Shown here piece after piece: positions 50,742-62,947 of a stretch of 64,000 bases of DNA. The stretch comes from Streptomyces spororaveus (GTDB lineage Bacteria > Actinomycetota > Actinomycetes > Streptomycetales > Streptomycetaceae). The notes beneath the pieces were generated by a model. It was not told where the DNA came from and did no database searches. It saw only the letters and a list, made by a program, of their open reading frames with translations. The DNA is taken from NCBI RefSeq assembly GCF_016755875.1, contig NZ_BNED01000005.1, positions 7,825,501-7,889,500 of the forward strand, given 5' to 3'. The position numbers and the translations under genes are program-made. How positions within the stretch are numbered: the first letter of the stretch is position 1; each line of letters begins with the position of its first letter.

Positions 50742-50821
50742 CGGGTCGAGCGGGTGGCCCGTACGGCGTGTCCGTCGACCCGGGGCGGGACCGACCCGGC
50801 CCCGCTGCCTACCGTGGCGTC

Positions 50822-51466
50822 ATGAGCACACGCCCAGCAGCGCCGTTGGCCGGGTACGGGATCCGCCCGGCCCGGCCCGCCGAGTCCGGGGCGGTCGCCG
50901 CGCTCCTGGCCCGCGCCTTCGCCGACGACCCGGTCATGGCATGGATGATTCCCGCCGCCGGCCGGGAGCGCGGGATCGCCCGCTACTTCCGGCTGGCCCA
51001 GCGGCAGCAGCGGCCGCGCGCCGGCGCCGTCCGGGTCGCCGCGACGGCCGAAGGGCGGCTTCTGGCGGCCGCGCTGTGGTCGGGTCCCGGGCGCTGGAAG
51101 CCCTCCGCGGTACAGGAGTTGGCGGCACTTCCCGGGTACGCGGGCATCTTCGGCCTCCGTGGGATGCCGCGGGCCGGGGAGGTCCAGGAAGCCATGCACG
51201 AGGCCCACCCGCGGGTGCCGCACTGGTACCTGCCGTCCGTGGGGACGGACCGCGGGCTCCAGGGGAGGGGAGTCGGGTCCGCGCTGCTCGTCCAGCAGCT
51301 GGCCGACTGCGACCGGCTCGGGCAGCCCGCCTATCTGGAGTCCAGCAACGTCACCAACATCCCCTTCTACGAGAAGCTGGGCTTCCGCGTCACCGGGGAG
51401 ATCCGGCTCCCGGGCGGCGGGCCGACCCTGTGGCCGATGTGGCGGGACCCGTCGCCCGAGCGCTGA
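50822..51466 (+). CDS. GNAT-family N-acetyltransferase
   Basis: 214 aa. The acetyl-CoA binding motif lies in LPSVGTDRGLQGRGVGSALL (Q/RxxGxG/A type, about residues 140-160), followed by YLESSNVTNIPFYEKLGFRV, the typical C-terminal strand and helix. ATG 50822 has no strong ribosome binding site. No resistance or operon context is visible, so the substrate is open. Confidence 0.9.
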   Translation: MSTRPAAPLAGYGIRPARPAESGAVAALLARAFADDPVMAWMIPAAGRERGIARYFRLAQRQQRPRAGAVRVAATAEGRLLAAALWSGPGRWKPSAVQELAALPGYAGIFGLRGMPRAGEVQEAMHEAHPRVPHWYLPSVGTDRGLQGRGVGSALLVQQLADCDRLGQPAYLESSNVTNIPFYEKLGFRVTGEIRLPGGGPTLWPMWRDPSPER

Positions 51467-51495
51467 GCGGGCACGACGGCGGGGCCGTCTCCTGC

Positions 51496-51539
51496 GGATC
51501 AGGCCCGGCCGGGCCTGATCCGAAAGAGACACCCCCTAG
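51496..51539. terminator. Perfect palindrome joined to a MITE-like end
   Basis: GGATCAGGCCCGG and its complement CCGGGCCTGATCC (51496-51521) form a 26-bp palindrome. It is followed by a sequence that, on the minus strand, reads CTAGGGGGTGTCTCTTTCGG, like the MITE end at 19935. It probably terminates the xdh operon. Confidence 0.65.
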
Positions 51540-52415
51540 CGGATACCGGAACGTACGCGGACCTCGGGGGTCTCGGTCACCTCGGCCGCCGTGTCCGGCG
51601 CCACCCCCGGGTGGTCCTGTTCGAAGGTCCGGAGCAGGTCCGCCGCGACGCTCACCGCGATCGTGGCGGGTTCCTTCCCGGTGATCTCGGTCATTCCGAT
51701 CGGAGTCTTGATCCGGTCGATCGTGGCCGCGTCATGGCCGCCCTCGGTGGCCAGGCGCTTGCGGAACCGCACCCACTTGGCGGCCGAGCCGATCAATCCG
51801 ATCGAGCCGAGACCGGGCGTGCGCAATGCGGCGTCGCACAGCGCGGCGTCCTCGGCGTGATCGTGGGTCATGATCAGGACGTGGGCGCCGGGCGGCAGCT
51901 GCGTGAGCACCTCCTCCGGAAGCAGCGGCGTGTGGTGCACGTGGATCTGCGCCACCGCGTCCGCCAGCACACCGAGCCGTTCGTCGGTGAGCATGTCGGA
52001 GCGGGTGTCGATCAGGTGCAGATCGAGGTTGTGGCGGGCCAGGATGCGTGCCAGCTCCAGTCCGACGTGCCCGACGCCGAAGACGGCCACCGCCTGGACC
52101 ACCGGCAGCGGTTCCAGGAGCAGGCTGACGGCGCCGCCGCAGCACTGCACACCGTGGGGTCCGATGACCTTGTCGTTGAGGGCGAACTCCATCAGTTCCG
52201 GCTCCGGATCGGGCTCGACGTTGAGCTGTCGGGCCCGGTCGATGGCGACGGCCTCGATGTTGCCGCCGCCGATCGAACCCCAGGTCTCGGTCTGTCCCAC
52301 AACGAGTTTGGCACCGGCCCCACGGGGCGCGTGGCCGCGCACGGTCGCGACGGTCACGAGCACGCCGGGCTCCCGGCGTGCTCGCAACCGCGTGACCGCG
52401 GCGATCCACGTCATG

Positions 52416-52423
<8 letters not shown>
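51536..52423 (-). CDS. xdhC: XdhC-family molybdenum-cofactor insertion protein
   Basis: 295 aa. The N-terminal part (VTVATVRGHAPRGAGAKLVV, WGSIGGGNIEAVAI, CCGGAVSLLLEP) is the XdhC/CoxI domain; the C-terminal Rossmann part holds FGVGHVGLELARILA and LIGSAAKWVRFRKRL. It binds molybdopterin cofactor, helps sulfurate it and delivers it to XdhB. It overlaps xdhB by 8 bp. Its TAG stop lies in a CTAG at the edge of a MITE-like end. Confidence 0.93.
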
Positions 52424-56299
<3,876 letters not shown>

Positions 56300-56556
56300 G
56301 GCACATCCTCATTTCGGTGCATGGTTGAGCTGATTATGCTAGTAGCCATTTCAGGGGCTTTCTATTTCGCTGGCGCAGCCCGGGAAGAGCCCGGAGCGCG
56401 ACTCGGCACGCGACGACGTGCCGCAGGCGGTGTGAGAAATCGAAAGATGCCGGGGCCACAGAGACGGGCACTCCGGAGAAGAAGGCTGTTCAGCAGCCGT
56501 GTGCTACGAGACCCGGAGTCCAGGCGACCTGATGGGCGGGGCGGTGCAGTTCGGAG
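56300..56556. promoter_or_regulatory. xdh promoter region
   Basis: The unusually AT-rich stretch 56325-56370 contains a minus-strand -10 candidate CATAAT (56338-56333), about 35 bp upstream of xdhA, with no good -35. An overlapping alternative is TAGCAT. No regulator gene is adjacent. A short plus-strand ORF across the region looks spurious. Confidence 0.45.
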
Positions 56557-56874
56557 ATGATCGACATCCGACTCCGCCTCCTTCCGATCAGTTCACGGTC
56601 CGGTCGGCTCGAAGTTACGTTGTCGCAGGTCCATCGGTCAAGCCGCCGTGCGGAGACCATCTGGGCGGACGGTTGTCCGCGCCGGGTGGACGCCTCGCGG
56701 GTCGGGGCCGAGGAGGCGGGCCGGCTCCTGCGTGAAGCCGTACAGGGCGTCCGGGCCGCCGGACGCAGCGGGGAAACGGTCGGGCGCGTCCTGGGAATGG
56801 GCCGGCAGGCCGCCCGGCAGAGGTTCGCGGGCGCAACCGCGCCCGTCGGCGGGCCGGCCGGGGAACCCCGGTGA
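56557..56874 (+). CDS. Possible small HTH protein
   Basis: Up to 105 aa. The C-terminal half (AEEAGRLLREAVQGVRAAG, then TVGRVLGMGRQAARQRFAG) resembles the helix-turn-helix of small streptomycete proteins in which an alert-type helix ends with RQAAxQRF. The N-terminal half is Arg/Ser-rich and no ribosome binding site is clear, so the real start may be later or the gene may be decayed. Confidence 0.4.
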   Translation: MIDIRLRLLPISSRSGRLEVTLSQVHRSSRRAETIWADGCPRRVDASRVGAEEAGRLLREAVQGVRAAGRSGETVGRVLGMGRQAARQRFAGATAPVGGPAGEPR

Positions 56875-56973
56875 GCTCCGGATGGTGACAGCGCGGCCGG
56901 CCGCAGGTCCGGTGACCGGCCCGGCCCCGGCCGTCTCGGCGGGGGCCGGGGCAGCCGGGGCCGGGACAGCCGG

Positions 56974-58224
56974 TCAGGGAGTCTGGAGCTTGTCCAGGAT
57001 CCACTCACCGAGCTCCTCGGTGATGACCGTGTGTCCCTGGTTGTCGCTCGCACACTTGAAGTGGTCGAGCTCGCTGTCGGCCGGGTCGATCTTGCTGTAG
57101 AGCGCGTCGCGGTCGTCGATCGCGCCCGCGGCCACGGCGCTGACGCTCGGAACGAACGTGGTCGCGTTGTACGTCAGTTCCGCCGGCTCGCCTTCGAGGA
57201 GTCCGGCCAGCATGGCAGCCGTTCCGAAGTTGCCCGGACGGCCCGGCAGGTTCAGGGCCTCGGGGAACAGTCCACCGGGAGCGCCGTCGATGTCGGGCAG
57301 GTTGCGGGTGTTGATCGGGATCTCGGGGGATCCGGTCTTCTTCAGGATGGCGACGGTCTGCTCTCCCGTGTTCTGCGTGTCCAGCCGGGTGCCCGTCAGC
57401 TCCGCACCGGTGGTGCGCATCGCCGTCACGCCGGCCGGAATGTTGTTCCCGGCGCCGGTGCCCGTGCCGTTGGCGACCCCGAGCCGACGCACGCCGGGGG
57501 GCCAGCTGCCCACCCGCTCCAGCTCCGCCAGGAAGTCGGTGCGGGCCTGGTCCTGGCGGACCTCCGCGGAGACGGTCTCGATGTGCCAGCGCAGCAACTG
57601 GCGGGCGGCCTGGCTGTTGACCATCCGCGAGAAGCTGCCGAGGAGCTCGCCGAATCCGGGGAGATCGCCCCAGTTGTCCTTGACGAAGTGCGCGAACGCC
57701 TGAACCGAGATGGGCAGCCAGGCTCCGCAGTGCGGGGTGTCGTAGGAGAGGTACGTCGAAGTCTCGTGTTCGTCGCCGTCGTGGTGCATCTTGGCGAGGG
57801 CGTAGCGGGTGACCAGGCCTCCCATGCTGAAGCCGCCGACCGTCAGCCGGGCCTCCCCTTCGCGGTCGGCGATCGTCTTTTCGATGCACTGGATGGCCAC
57901 GTCGGCGTTCACGGTGATCGACGCGGACCGCTCGTCGAAGCCGAGGAGCACCAGGTCGAAGCCGGCTTCCCGCAGCTTGGAGATGAAGGGGTACTCGCCG
58001 TTCTCCAGGCCGTTCCACAGGGCGTCGGGGTCGCTCTTCCCGGCGGAGAATCCGTCGGCGAGGATCACCGGCTTCCTGACCCGGGTCTGCCCTGGGTTGC
58101 TGTAGAACACCCAGGCGGTTCCTCCTGTGAAGGGCCAGACGGCGTCCCACGCGGATGCCCTCGGGTGGTGGGGCTGGGCGCCAGGGATGGTGTTGTCCCA
58201 GATGCTCACAACAGGCATGGACAT
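56974..58224 (-). CDS. Lipase/esterase-like alpha/beta hydrolase
   Basis: 416 aa. RKPVILADGFSAGKSDPDALW is an oxyanion-hole-like start, and the nucleophile elbow is LTVGGFSMGGLVTRYALAK (GxSxG, Ser about residue 146). A lid-like region (LLGSFSRMVNSQAARQLLRW) follows and the C-terminal His is probably in DNQGHTVITEELG. The PGAP1/DUF676-like layout suggests an ester or lipid substrate. No signal peptide is seen. ATG 58224 has GAGGAG 9 nt upstream; the ATG two codons later is an alternative. Confidence 0.82.
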   Translation of the reverse strand: MSMPVVSIWDNTIPGAQPHHPRASAWDAVWPFTGGTAWVFYSNPGQTRVRKPVILADGFSAGKSDPDALWNGLENGEYPFISKLREAGFDLVLLGFDERSASITVNADVAIQCIEKTIADREGEARLTVGGFSMGGLVTRYALAKMHHDGDEHETSTYLSYDTPHCGAWLPISVQAFAHFVKDNWGDLPGFGELLGSFSRMVNSQAARQLLRWHIETVSAEVRQDQARTDFLAELERVGSWPPGVRRLGVANGTGTGAGNNIPAGVTAMRTTGAELTGTRLDTQNTGEQTVAILKKTGSPEIPINTRNLPDIDGAPGGLFPEALNLPGRPGNFGTAAMLAGLLEGEPAELTYNATTFVPSVSAVAAGAIDDRDALYSKIDPADSELDHFKCASDNQGHTVITEELGEWILDKLQTP

Positions 58225-58263
58225 GTAGTCCGGCTCCTCTGTCTCATGGTGCGGTACGGCTGG

Positions 58264-58296
58264 CACATGACAGCGGCCGCGTGCCGATGTCATGTG
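58264..58296. promoter_or_regulatory. Inverted repeat upstream of the lipase-like gene
   Basis: CACATGACA-N15-TGTCATGTG, perfect 9-bp arms, 40-72 bp upstream of the start codon, in a promoter-like position. The spacing suits a dimeric regulator; none is adjacent. Confidence 0.65.
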
Positions 58297-58555
58297 TGAA
58301 CCGGAACCATGATCCCGAAGCCGGTATCCCAAAACCAACGATTCCCGACCATGTCACTCGTATGGGGATACCACCTTCCTTGCAGGTCACGGCGCTGCAA
58401 GGGAAGAAACGATGATGCGGTCCCGACACGGTTCGGGGTGTCGGGACCGTGGCCGTCGGCCTCCGCCGGGCGGGGGAGGTCCGGACCCGGGGGTCGTGGG
58501 CGCGGACGGGTGTCGCCGTTCGCGGGCTACTTCTCCGCCCACCCGCTCGGATCCG

Positions 58556-59137
58556 TCAACGGCGCACCCGGTAGCGCAGGTGAAGCACCCGGTTGCCCTG
58601 AATCGGCACGTCGGGATCCTCCAACAGGTGCTGCGCGTTCACCGACCCGAAGTAGCGCTTGCCGGACCCGAACACGACCGGTACGACGTCCATGCGCACC
58701 TCGTCGACCAGGCCCGCGGCAAGCACCTGGCCACCGACGTCGCCGGCGGCGACCTCGACCAGGCGGTCGCCGGCAAGCTCCTGCGCCGTGGCTACGGCTG
58801 CCTCGACGCCGTCGACGAAGTGAAACGGCGCCTCGGGGTCCCAGCCCTCGGGCGCCGGCCGGTGCGTCACGACGACCACGTGGTCGATCCCGCCCGGAGG
58901 CTTCCCGTCCCAGCCGTCCGTCATGTCGAAGACGTGGCGGCCTACGACTGTCGCCCCGATCCGGTCCCAGTACGGCCGGATGTAGTCGTAGGACGTCTGC
59001 GACACCTTCACCTCGCCGCTCTCGTCCAACGGGACGTCACCGCCGGACAACCAGTCGAACAGAGGTCCGGGCTGGTCGTCCTCGTCCGCGACGAAGCCGT
59101 CCACCGACACCGAGCCGTACATGACCACCTTGCCCAC
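58556..59137 (-). CDS. Dihydrofolate reductase-family protein (second copy)
   Basis: 193 aa RibD C-terminal-type reductase: KVVMYGSVSVDGFVADEDDQPGPLFDWL, then IGATVVGRHVFDMTDGWDG and AAGLVDEVRMDVVPVVFGSGKRYF. GTG 59137 has GGAG 6 nt upstream. It differs substantially from the DHFR-like protein at 39839, so it is a distant paralogue. The role is unknown. Confidence 0.9.
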   Translation of the reverse strand: MGKVVMYGSVSVDGFVADEDDQPGPLFDWLSGGDVPLDESGEVKVSQTSYDYIRPYWDRIGATVVGRHVFDMTDGWDGKPPGGIDHVVVVTHRPAPEGWDPEAPFHFVDGVEAAVATAQELAGDRLVEVAAGDVGGQVLAAGLVDEVRMDVVPVVFGSGKRYFGSVNAQHLLEDPDVPIQGNRVLHLRYRVRR

Positions 59138-59670
59138 GGGGCTCTCCTTGCTTCGGGGTGCCCCAAATTAGCCTGAGGTGAGCTGTCGCCCTGGTAGAAA
59201 TCGACCGGCCGGCAGGGGCCGGCCGTCCGGCACACGGCCGGGATGTTGTTCGCGCGGGAACCGCCGCCGGACTCGGACGTCCCGGGTCGGTGTGAGCCCG
59301 GTGAACGCCGGGAACCTGTGGCCGAAGTGGCCTGGTCGAAGCCGCCCGCGTCACCGGCGAGGTCGGACCTGGGATGGTTAAGCGCAGATCAACTCAACCT
59401 TAAAGATGTCTTTGGTCCGCTCGACCCGCGCCGGACAAGACCGTCGTCATGAGCGCCGCACGCACCTCGACTCACAGGATCGCCGGGGCCGTGACCTGCG
59501 TCTTTGAACGTGGCCCCATGAGCCGTGAGCCCCTCGGCGAGGGCCCGCGCAGCGCTCCAAACCTCCGGACGGCCCGATTCGTAAAAAGGCAACAGGACTG
59601 AACTCGCCGGAGAACTCGGCCGTATGCAGGACGTCAGGGGGGCAACGTCCATCGGATCGAGGAGTGTCAG
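59138..59670. other. Long intergenic region upstream of the repeat-domain protein
   Basis: About 530 bp. It includes an AT-richer patch at 59374-59412 (GGTTAAGCGCAG...CTTAAAGATG) and a GC-rich inverted repeat near 59205-59235 (CGGCCGGC...GCCGGCCG). A CGTAAAAAGGC stretch at 59580 may be promoter-related. No gene is supported. Confidence 0.4.
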
Positions 59671-60723
59671 GTGTCCAGGAAACGGACCATGAGTCTCAAG
59701 AAGAAGTTCGTACTCTCTGCCGTCGCGGGAGCCCTGGTGATCGGCGGGGTCGCCGCCACGGTTGCGATCGGCAATGCCGCCGTTCCCGACGTCGTCTGCC
59801 AGGGGTCGACGGTGACGTTGTCGGGTGAGGGGGGTGCGCCCGCGGCGAGTAGTGGGACGTTCCCGGTGGGGACCAAGTTGAAGGTGACGAATCTGGACAA
59901 CGGTCAGTCGACGACGGTGGCGGTGAGCGGTCCGTCGGGTAGTTGTGTGCTGCTGAACAATGCGGCGTTCGAGAAGGTGCGGGAGCCGGGCAAGAACCTG
60001 ATCCGGCGGGCGCGGATCGAGCGGGTGGGTGGTGGCGGTGACGCGGCGGCTCCCGCGGCTCCGTCGGCTCCGGTGGCGGGTGCGGCGGGTGCGTCGGGTG
60101 GGGCGGGTGCGCAGGTGCCGTCGGCGACCGGTGAGGTGGTGTGTCCGGGGTCGACGGTGACGTTGTCGGGTGAGGGGGGTGCGCCCGCGGCGAGTAGTGG
60201 GACGTTCCCGGTGGGGACCAAGTTGAAGGTGACGAATCTGGACAACGGTCAGTCGACGACGGTGGCGGTGAGCGGTCCGTCGGGTAGTTGTGTGCTGCTG
60301 AACAACGCGGCGTTCGAGAAGGTGCGGGAGCCGGGCAAGAACCTGATCCGGCGGGCGCGGATCGAGCGGGTGGGTGGTGGCGGTGACGCGGCGGCTCCCG
60401 CGGCTCCGTCGGCTCCGGTGGCGGGTGCGGCGGGTGCGTCGGGTGGGGCGGGTGCGCAGGTGCCGTCGGCGACCGGTGAGGTGGTGTGTCCGGGGTCGAC
60501 GGTGACGTTGTCGGGTGAGGGGGGTGCGCCTGCGGCGAGTAGTGGGACGTTCCCGGTGGGGACGAAGTTGAAGGTGACGAATCTGGACAACGGTCAGTCG
60601 ACGACGGTGGCGGTGAGCGGTCCGTCGGGTAGTTGTGTGCTGCTGAACAATGCGGCGTTCGAGAAGGTGCGGGAGCCGGGCAAGAACCTGATCCGGCGGG
60701 CGCGGATCGAACGCGTGGGCTGA
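59671..60723 (+). CDS. Secreted protein with three nearly identical RlpA/DPBB-like domains
   Basis: 350 aa. GTG 59671 (ribosome binding site GGAG) opens a signal peptide (SLKKKFVLSAVAGALVIGGV, cleavage near GNAAVPD). Then come three copies of an 80-residue domain at about residues 41, 156 and 271, each starting VVCxGSTVTLSGEGG, with FPVGTKLKVTNLDNGQSTTV in the middle, a second Cys (SGSCVLLNN) and ending RRARIERVG. Copies are joined by two identical Ala/Gly/Pro linkers. VGTKLKVTNLDNG is typical of double-psi beta-barrel (RlpA/expansin-like) wall-binding domains. A cell-wall or carbohydrate-binding role is inferred. Confidence 0.85.
   Translation: MSRKRTMSLKKKFVLSAVAGALVIGGVAATVAIGNAAVPDVVCQGSTVTLSGEGGAPAASSGTFPVGTKLKVTNLDNGQSTTVAVSGPSGSCVLLNNAAFEKVREPGKNLIRRARIERVGGGGDAAAPAAPSAPVAGAAGASGGAGAQVPSATGEVVCPGSTVTLSGEGGAPAASSGTFPVGTKLKVTNLDNGQSTTVAVSGPSGSCVLLNNAAFEKVREPGKNLIRRARIERVGGGGDAAAPAAPSAPVAGAAGASGGAGAQVPSATGEVVCPGSTVTLSGEGGAPAASSGTFPVGTKLKVTNLDNGQSTTVAVSGPSGSCVLLNNAAFEKVREPGKNLIRRARIERVG
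59791..60720 (+). repeat. 345-bp direct tandem repeat, almost three copies
   Basis: Units start at 59791, 60136 and 60481 (exact 345-bp period); the third lacks the linker part. Only a few substitutions separate the copies, so duplication or gene conversion is recent. Codon choice inside (GTG, GCG, TCG, GGT, TTG) differs from the C-ending codons of the flanking signal peptide and genes. Confidence 0.93.
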
Positions 60724-60752
60724 GCGACCAGGGCCCCTCCGGGGCCGCCCGA

Positions 60753-60797
60753 CTACGGCGGGGTACGGGGCATACCGAGCCCCGTACCCCGCCGTAG
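60753..60797. terminator. Terminator after the repeat-domain gene
   Basis: Perfect 19-bp stem beginning CTACGGCGGGGTACG (60753) and closing at 60797, with a 7-nt loop. Confidence 0.93.
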
Positions 60798-60875
60798 CAC
60801 TGGCGGCCCCGGCGCCCCACCCCCGTACGGTGCACCCCGCGACGGACGGCCAAGTGAGACCGGCCCGGGCCCGGG

Positions 60876-61481
60876 TCAGGGCCGCAAGCCGGCCCGCCTG
60901 AGCGCGAGCGTGGACAGGTCGCCGATGACTTGCCGGTCCCCGCGTCGCCACGCGTCGGCGAGTCCGCCCGGCGGGGTGGGGAGCGCGGCCAGGTCGCTCA
61001 GCCGGCCGGTGAGGGCGCGCAGGGCGAGCAGGTCGGCGCCGCCGGGGGCGTCGAGGAGGCGCCGCATGACGATGCTCCGCCGGATCCAGCGCAGGCGTGC
61101 CGGGAGCCACAGGAGCAGTACGACGGTCACGGGGAGAACGATCAGCGCCACGGTGACCAGGGTGGCGACCTGGCTGACGGCGTCCTGGAGCGACTGCCCG
61201 GCGTCGGCGATCCCGGTACTGGCGCCGGCGGCGGACTGGAGCGGCTTCTGCAGGAGGTCGCCGACGAACGGCACCTTGGAGGCCGCGTCGCCGGCGTTGC
61301 CGAGCTCGGTGGCGAGGCTGTCGCCCGAGCTCTCGACCCGACGCCCCGGCTCGGCCAGCAGCATGATCGCATCATGGACGGCCAGGGCGAACCACACGGC
61401 GGCGGACACCAGGGCCACCGCGATCAGGTCGGCGAGGATCTGGCGGTTCCGACGTGCTGGGGTCTGTGCGTAGACGCGCAT
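60876..61481 (-). CDS. Two-helix membrane protein of unknown function
   Basis: 201 aa. One helix near the N-terminus (about residues 15-37, ILADLIAVALVSAAVWFALAV), an extracytoplasmic stretch of about 75 residues, a second helix (about 108-130, TLVTVALIVLPVTVVLLLWLPA) and a cytoplasmic tail (RRLLDAPGGADLLALRALTG). ATG 61481 has GGGAG 7 nt upstream. Not recognised beyond being a common streptomycete hypothetical. Confidence 0.8.
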   Translation of the reverse strand: MRVYAQTPARRNRQILADLIAVALVSAAVWFALAVHDAIMLLAEPGRRVESSGDSLATELGNAGDAASKVPFVGDLLQKPLQSAAGASTGIADAGQSLQDAVSQVATLVTVALIVLPVTVVLLLWLPARLRWIRRSIVMRRLLDAPGGADLLALRALTGRLSDLAALPTPPGGLADAWRRGDRQVIGDLSTLALRRAGLRP

Positions 61482-61795
61482 CGGCGGGCTCCCGTTCGGG
61501 TCGGACGTCGAGGAGAACCGGCCCCGCCGGGTGCGGCTCGGCCGGTCGCTCGACCGTACGCCGGACTCGCCCTTTCCACCGGGCTCTGTGGATGAACGTC
61601 CGTGGCACGACGCCTGGTCGGCGCACCGGGCTCGGAGCCGCACGCAGAACGCGGCCCAGCGACGTCGTCGTCGACGCCCCGGCGGCTGCGCCGTACGGAT
61701 GGACTCGGGCCGTACGGCGGCGAGTACGGGGCCTCGCCGGGCGCGGCGGCCTACCTTCGCACTGCCCGACCACCCCTCCACGAAAGGCCGTACTC

Positions 61796-62119
61796 GTGCG
61801 ATCGATCCGTTGCGCCCTGACCGCTCTCGCCGCCGGCGGCATCCTCCTGGCGGGCGCGTCCGCTGCCTCCGCCGACGACGCCTTCACCCTCTACGCACCG
61901 GTCAGCAACACGTACTCGATCGTCTTCGGCGACCTGAGCCAGGTGGCCGGCGACGACGTCTTCAACGCCGGCCACGACAACACGGTCGGCTCCCACAACG
62001 GCGCGGCGCCGGCCGGTGACATCGGCATGGCGTCGGTGCCCGGGACCCAGGTCCTGAGCAACGAGGCCCTGATGAAGGGCGCGGCTGGTCAGTGGACCGG
62101 CACCATCATGACCAAGTAG
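61796..62119 (+). CDS. Small secreted protein
   Basis: 107 aa. GTG 61796 with GAAAGG upstream opens a signal peptide (RSIRCALTALAAGGILLAGASAASA, cleavage before DDAF). The mature part of about 80 aa is Gly/Asp/Asn-rich, without cysteine, and contains GDLSQVAGDDVFNAGHDNTVG. It is not a member of any family I recognise. Confidence 0.72.
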   Translation: MRSIRCALTALAAGGILLAGASAASADDAFTLYAPVSNTYSIVFGDLSQVAGDDVFNAGHDNTVGSHNGAAPAGDIGMASVPGTQVLSNEALMKGAAGQWTGTIMTK

Positions 62120-62183
62120 CTCCCGGCACGGGCTGTCCGCCTGCGGTACCAAGGCCCCGCCGCACGGCGGCCGCCCCCGGGGG

Positions 62184-62384
62184 TCAGCGGCGGCGGTTGA
62201 GCTCGCCGGGCGGGATGTAGAACCTGCGCGCGGGGGACAGTTTGTCGAAGCGGGCCTGTTGGCGGGCCTGTTCCTCCATCTGCAGCCCCTCCAGGTTCTT
62301 CGTGCGCGTGGCTCTGTCGGTCCACAGCAGGAACCCGACCAATGCGGCGATGGGCCCGCCCACACAAGCATAGAAAACGAGCAT
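62184..62384 (-). CDS. Small single-pass membrane protein
   Basis: 66 aa. An N-terminal hydrophobic helix (LVFYACVGGPIAALVGFLLW, about residues 2-22) and a charged helical tail (NLEGLQMEEQARQQARF). Start ATG 62384; no strong ribosome binding site seen. It is transcribed away from the GntR operon. Confidence 0.6.
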   Translation of the reverse strand: MLVFYACVGGPIAALVGFLLWTDRATRTKNLEGLQMEEQARQQARFDKLSPARRFYIPPGELNRRR

Positions 62385-62517
62385 GTCCTTCGTCCCCCCT
62401 GGCGAAGATCATCAAGTGTGCCGAGTCTGCTGGAGCCGCGGGGCGTGCGTCAAGACGCCACGGGTGCGTCATCACCCTTGATTTCGGTGCGAGTTGACAG
62501 CAGCGCCACTCCTGCAC

Positions 62518-62549
62518 CACCCTTTCACTACTTACCTAGTGAAAGGGTG
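62518..62549. promoter_or_regulatory. GntR(YtrA-type) operator
   Basis: Perfect inverted repeat CACCCTTTCACTA-CTTACC-TAGTGAAAGGGTG, 13-bp arms, ending 8 bp before the GntR start codon. A TTGACA at 62494 lies upstream. The regulator very likely autorepresses here. Confidence 0.9.
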
Positions 62550-62557
62550 GTGTTGGC

Positions 62558-62947
62558 GTGCTGGAGTACCGCATCGACCGGCGCAGCGGCATCGCCACGT
62601 ACGTCCAGATCGTCCAGCAGACCAAACGGGCCCTACGCCTCGGCCTGCTGGAGCCGGGCGACAAGCTGCCGACGGCGCGCGAGGTCGTGGAGGCCACCGC
62701 CATCAACCCGAACACCGTCCTCAAGGCCTACCGCGAACTGGAACGCGAAGGCCTCGTCGAGGCGAAGCGCGGGCTGGGCACCTTCATCCAGAAGTCCCTG
62801 GGCAGCACCCCGGCCGACTCTCCGCTGCGCGGCGAACTCGCCGACTGGGCCCGGCGGGCCCAGGACGCCGGTCTGGAACGCGACGACGTGGCCGCGCTCT
62901 TCACATCCGTACTGGAACAACTCTTCGAGGGGGACGACGAAACATGA
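62558..62947 (+). CDS. GntR-family regulator, YtrA subfamily
   Basis: 129 aa. The winged helix (about residues 8-78) includes YVQIVQQTKRALRLGLLEPGDKLPTAREVVEATAINPNTVLKAYRELEREGLVE, and the short C-terminal helical tail is typical of YtrA regulators, which control ABC transporters in the same operon. GTG 62558. It overlaps the ATPase gene by ATGA. The ligand is probably a cell-envelope-active compound, as for other YtrA operons. Confidence 0.92.
   Translation: MLEYRIDRRSGIATYVQIVQQTKRALRLGLLEPGDKLPTAREVVEATAINPNTVLKAYRELEREGLVEAKRGLGTFIQKSLGSTPADSPLRGELADWARRAQDAGLERDDVAALFTSVLEQLFEGDDET

Noticed and set aside
56321..56560. A 79-codon plus-strand ORF in the xdh promoter region
   Set aside because: It has a short hydrophobic start but then Arg-rich low complexity, no ribosome binding site, and overlaps the likely xdh promoter.
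59205..59240. GC-rich inverted repeat in the long intergenic region, considered as a terminator
   Set aside because: It lies upstream of both flanking starts and does not follow any gene end.
59374..59412. AT-richer patch considered as a possible RNA gene
   Set aside because: No cloverleaf or other stable structure could be drawn.
59791..60720. CRISPR array or assembly artefact as the explanation of the 345-bp repeats
   Set aside because: The repeats are in frame, long, contiguous without spacers, and carry a few copy-specific substitutions, which fits a true tandem domain duplication.
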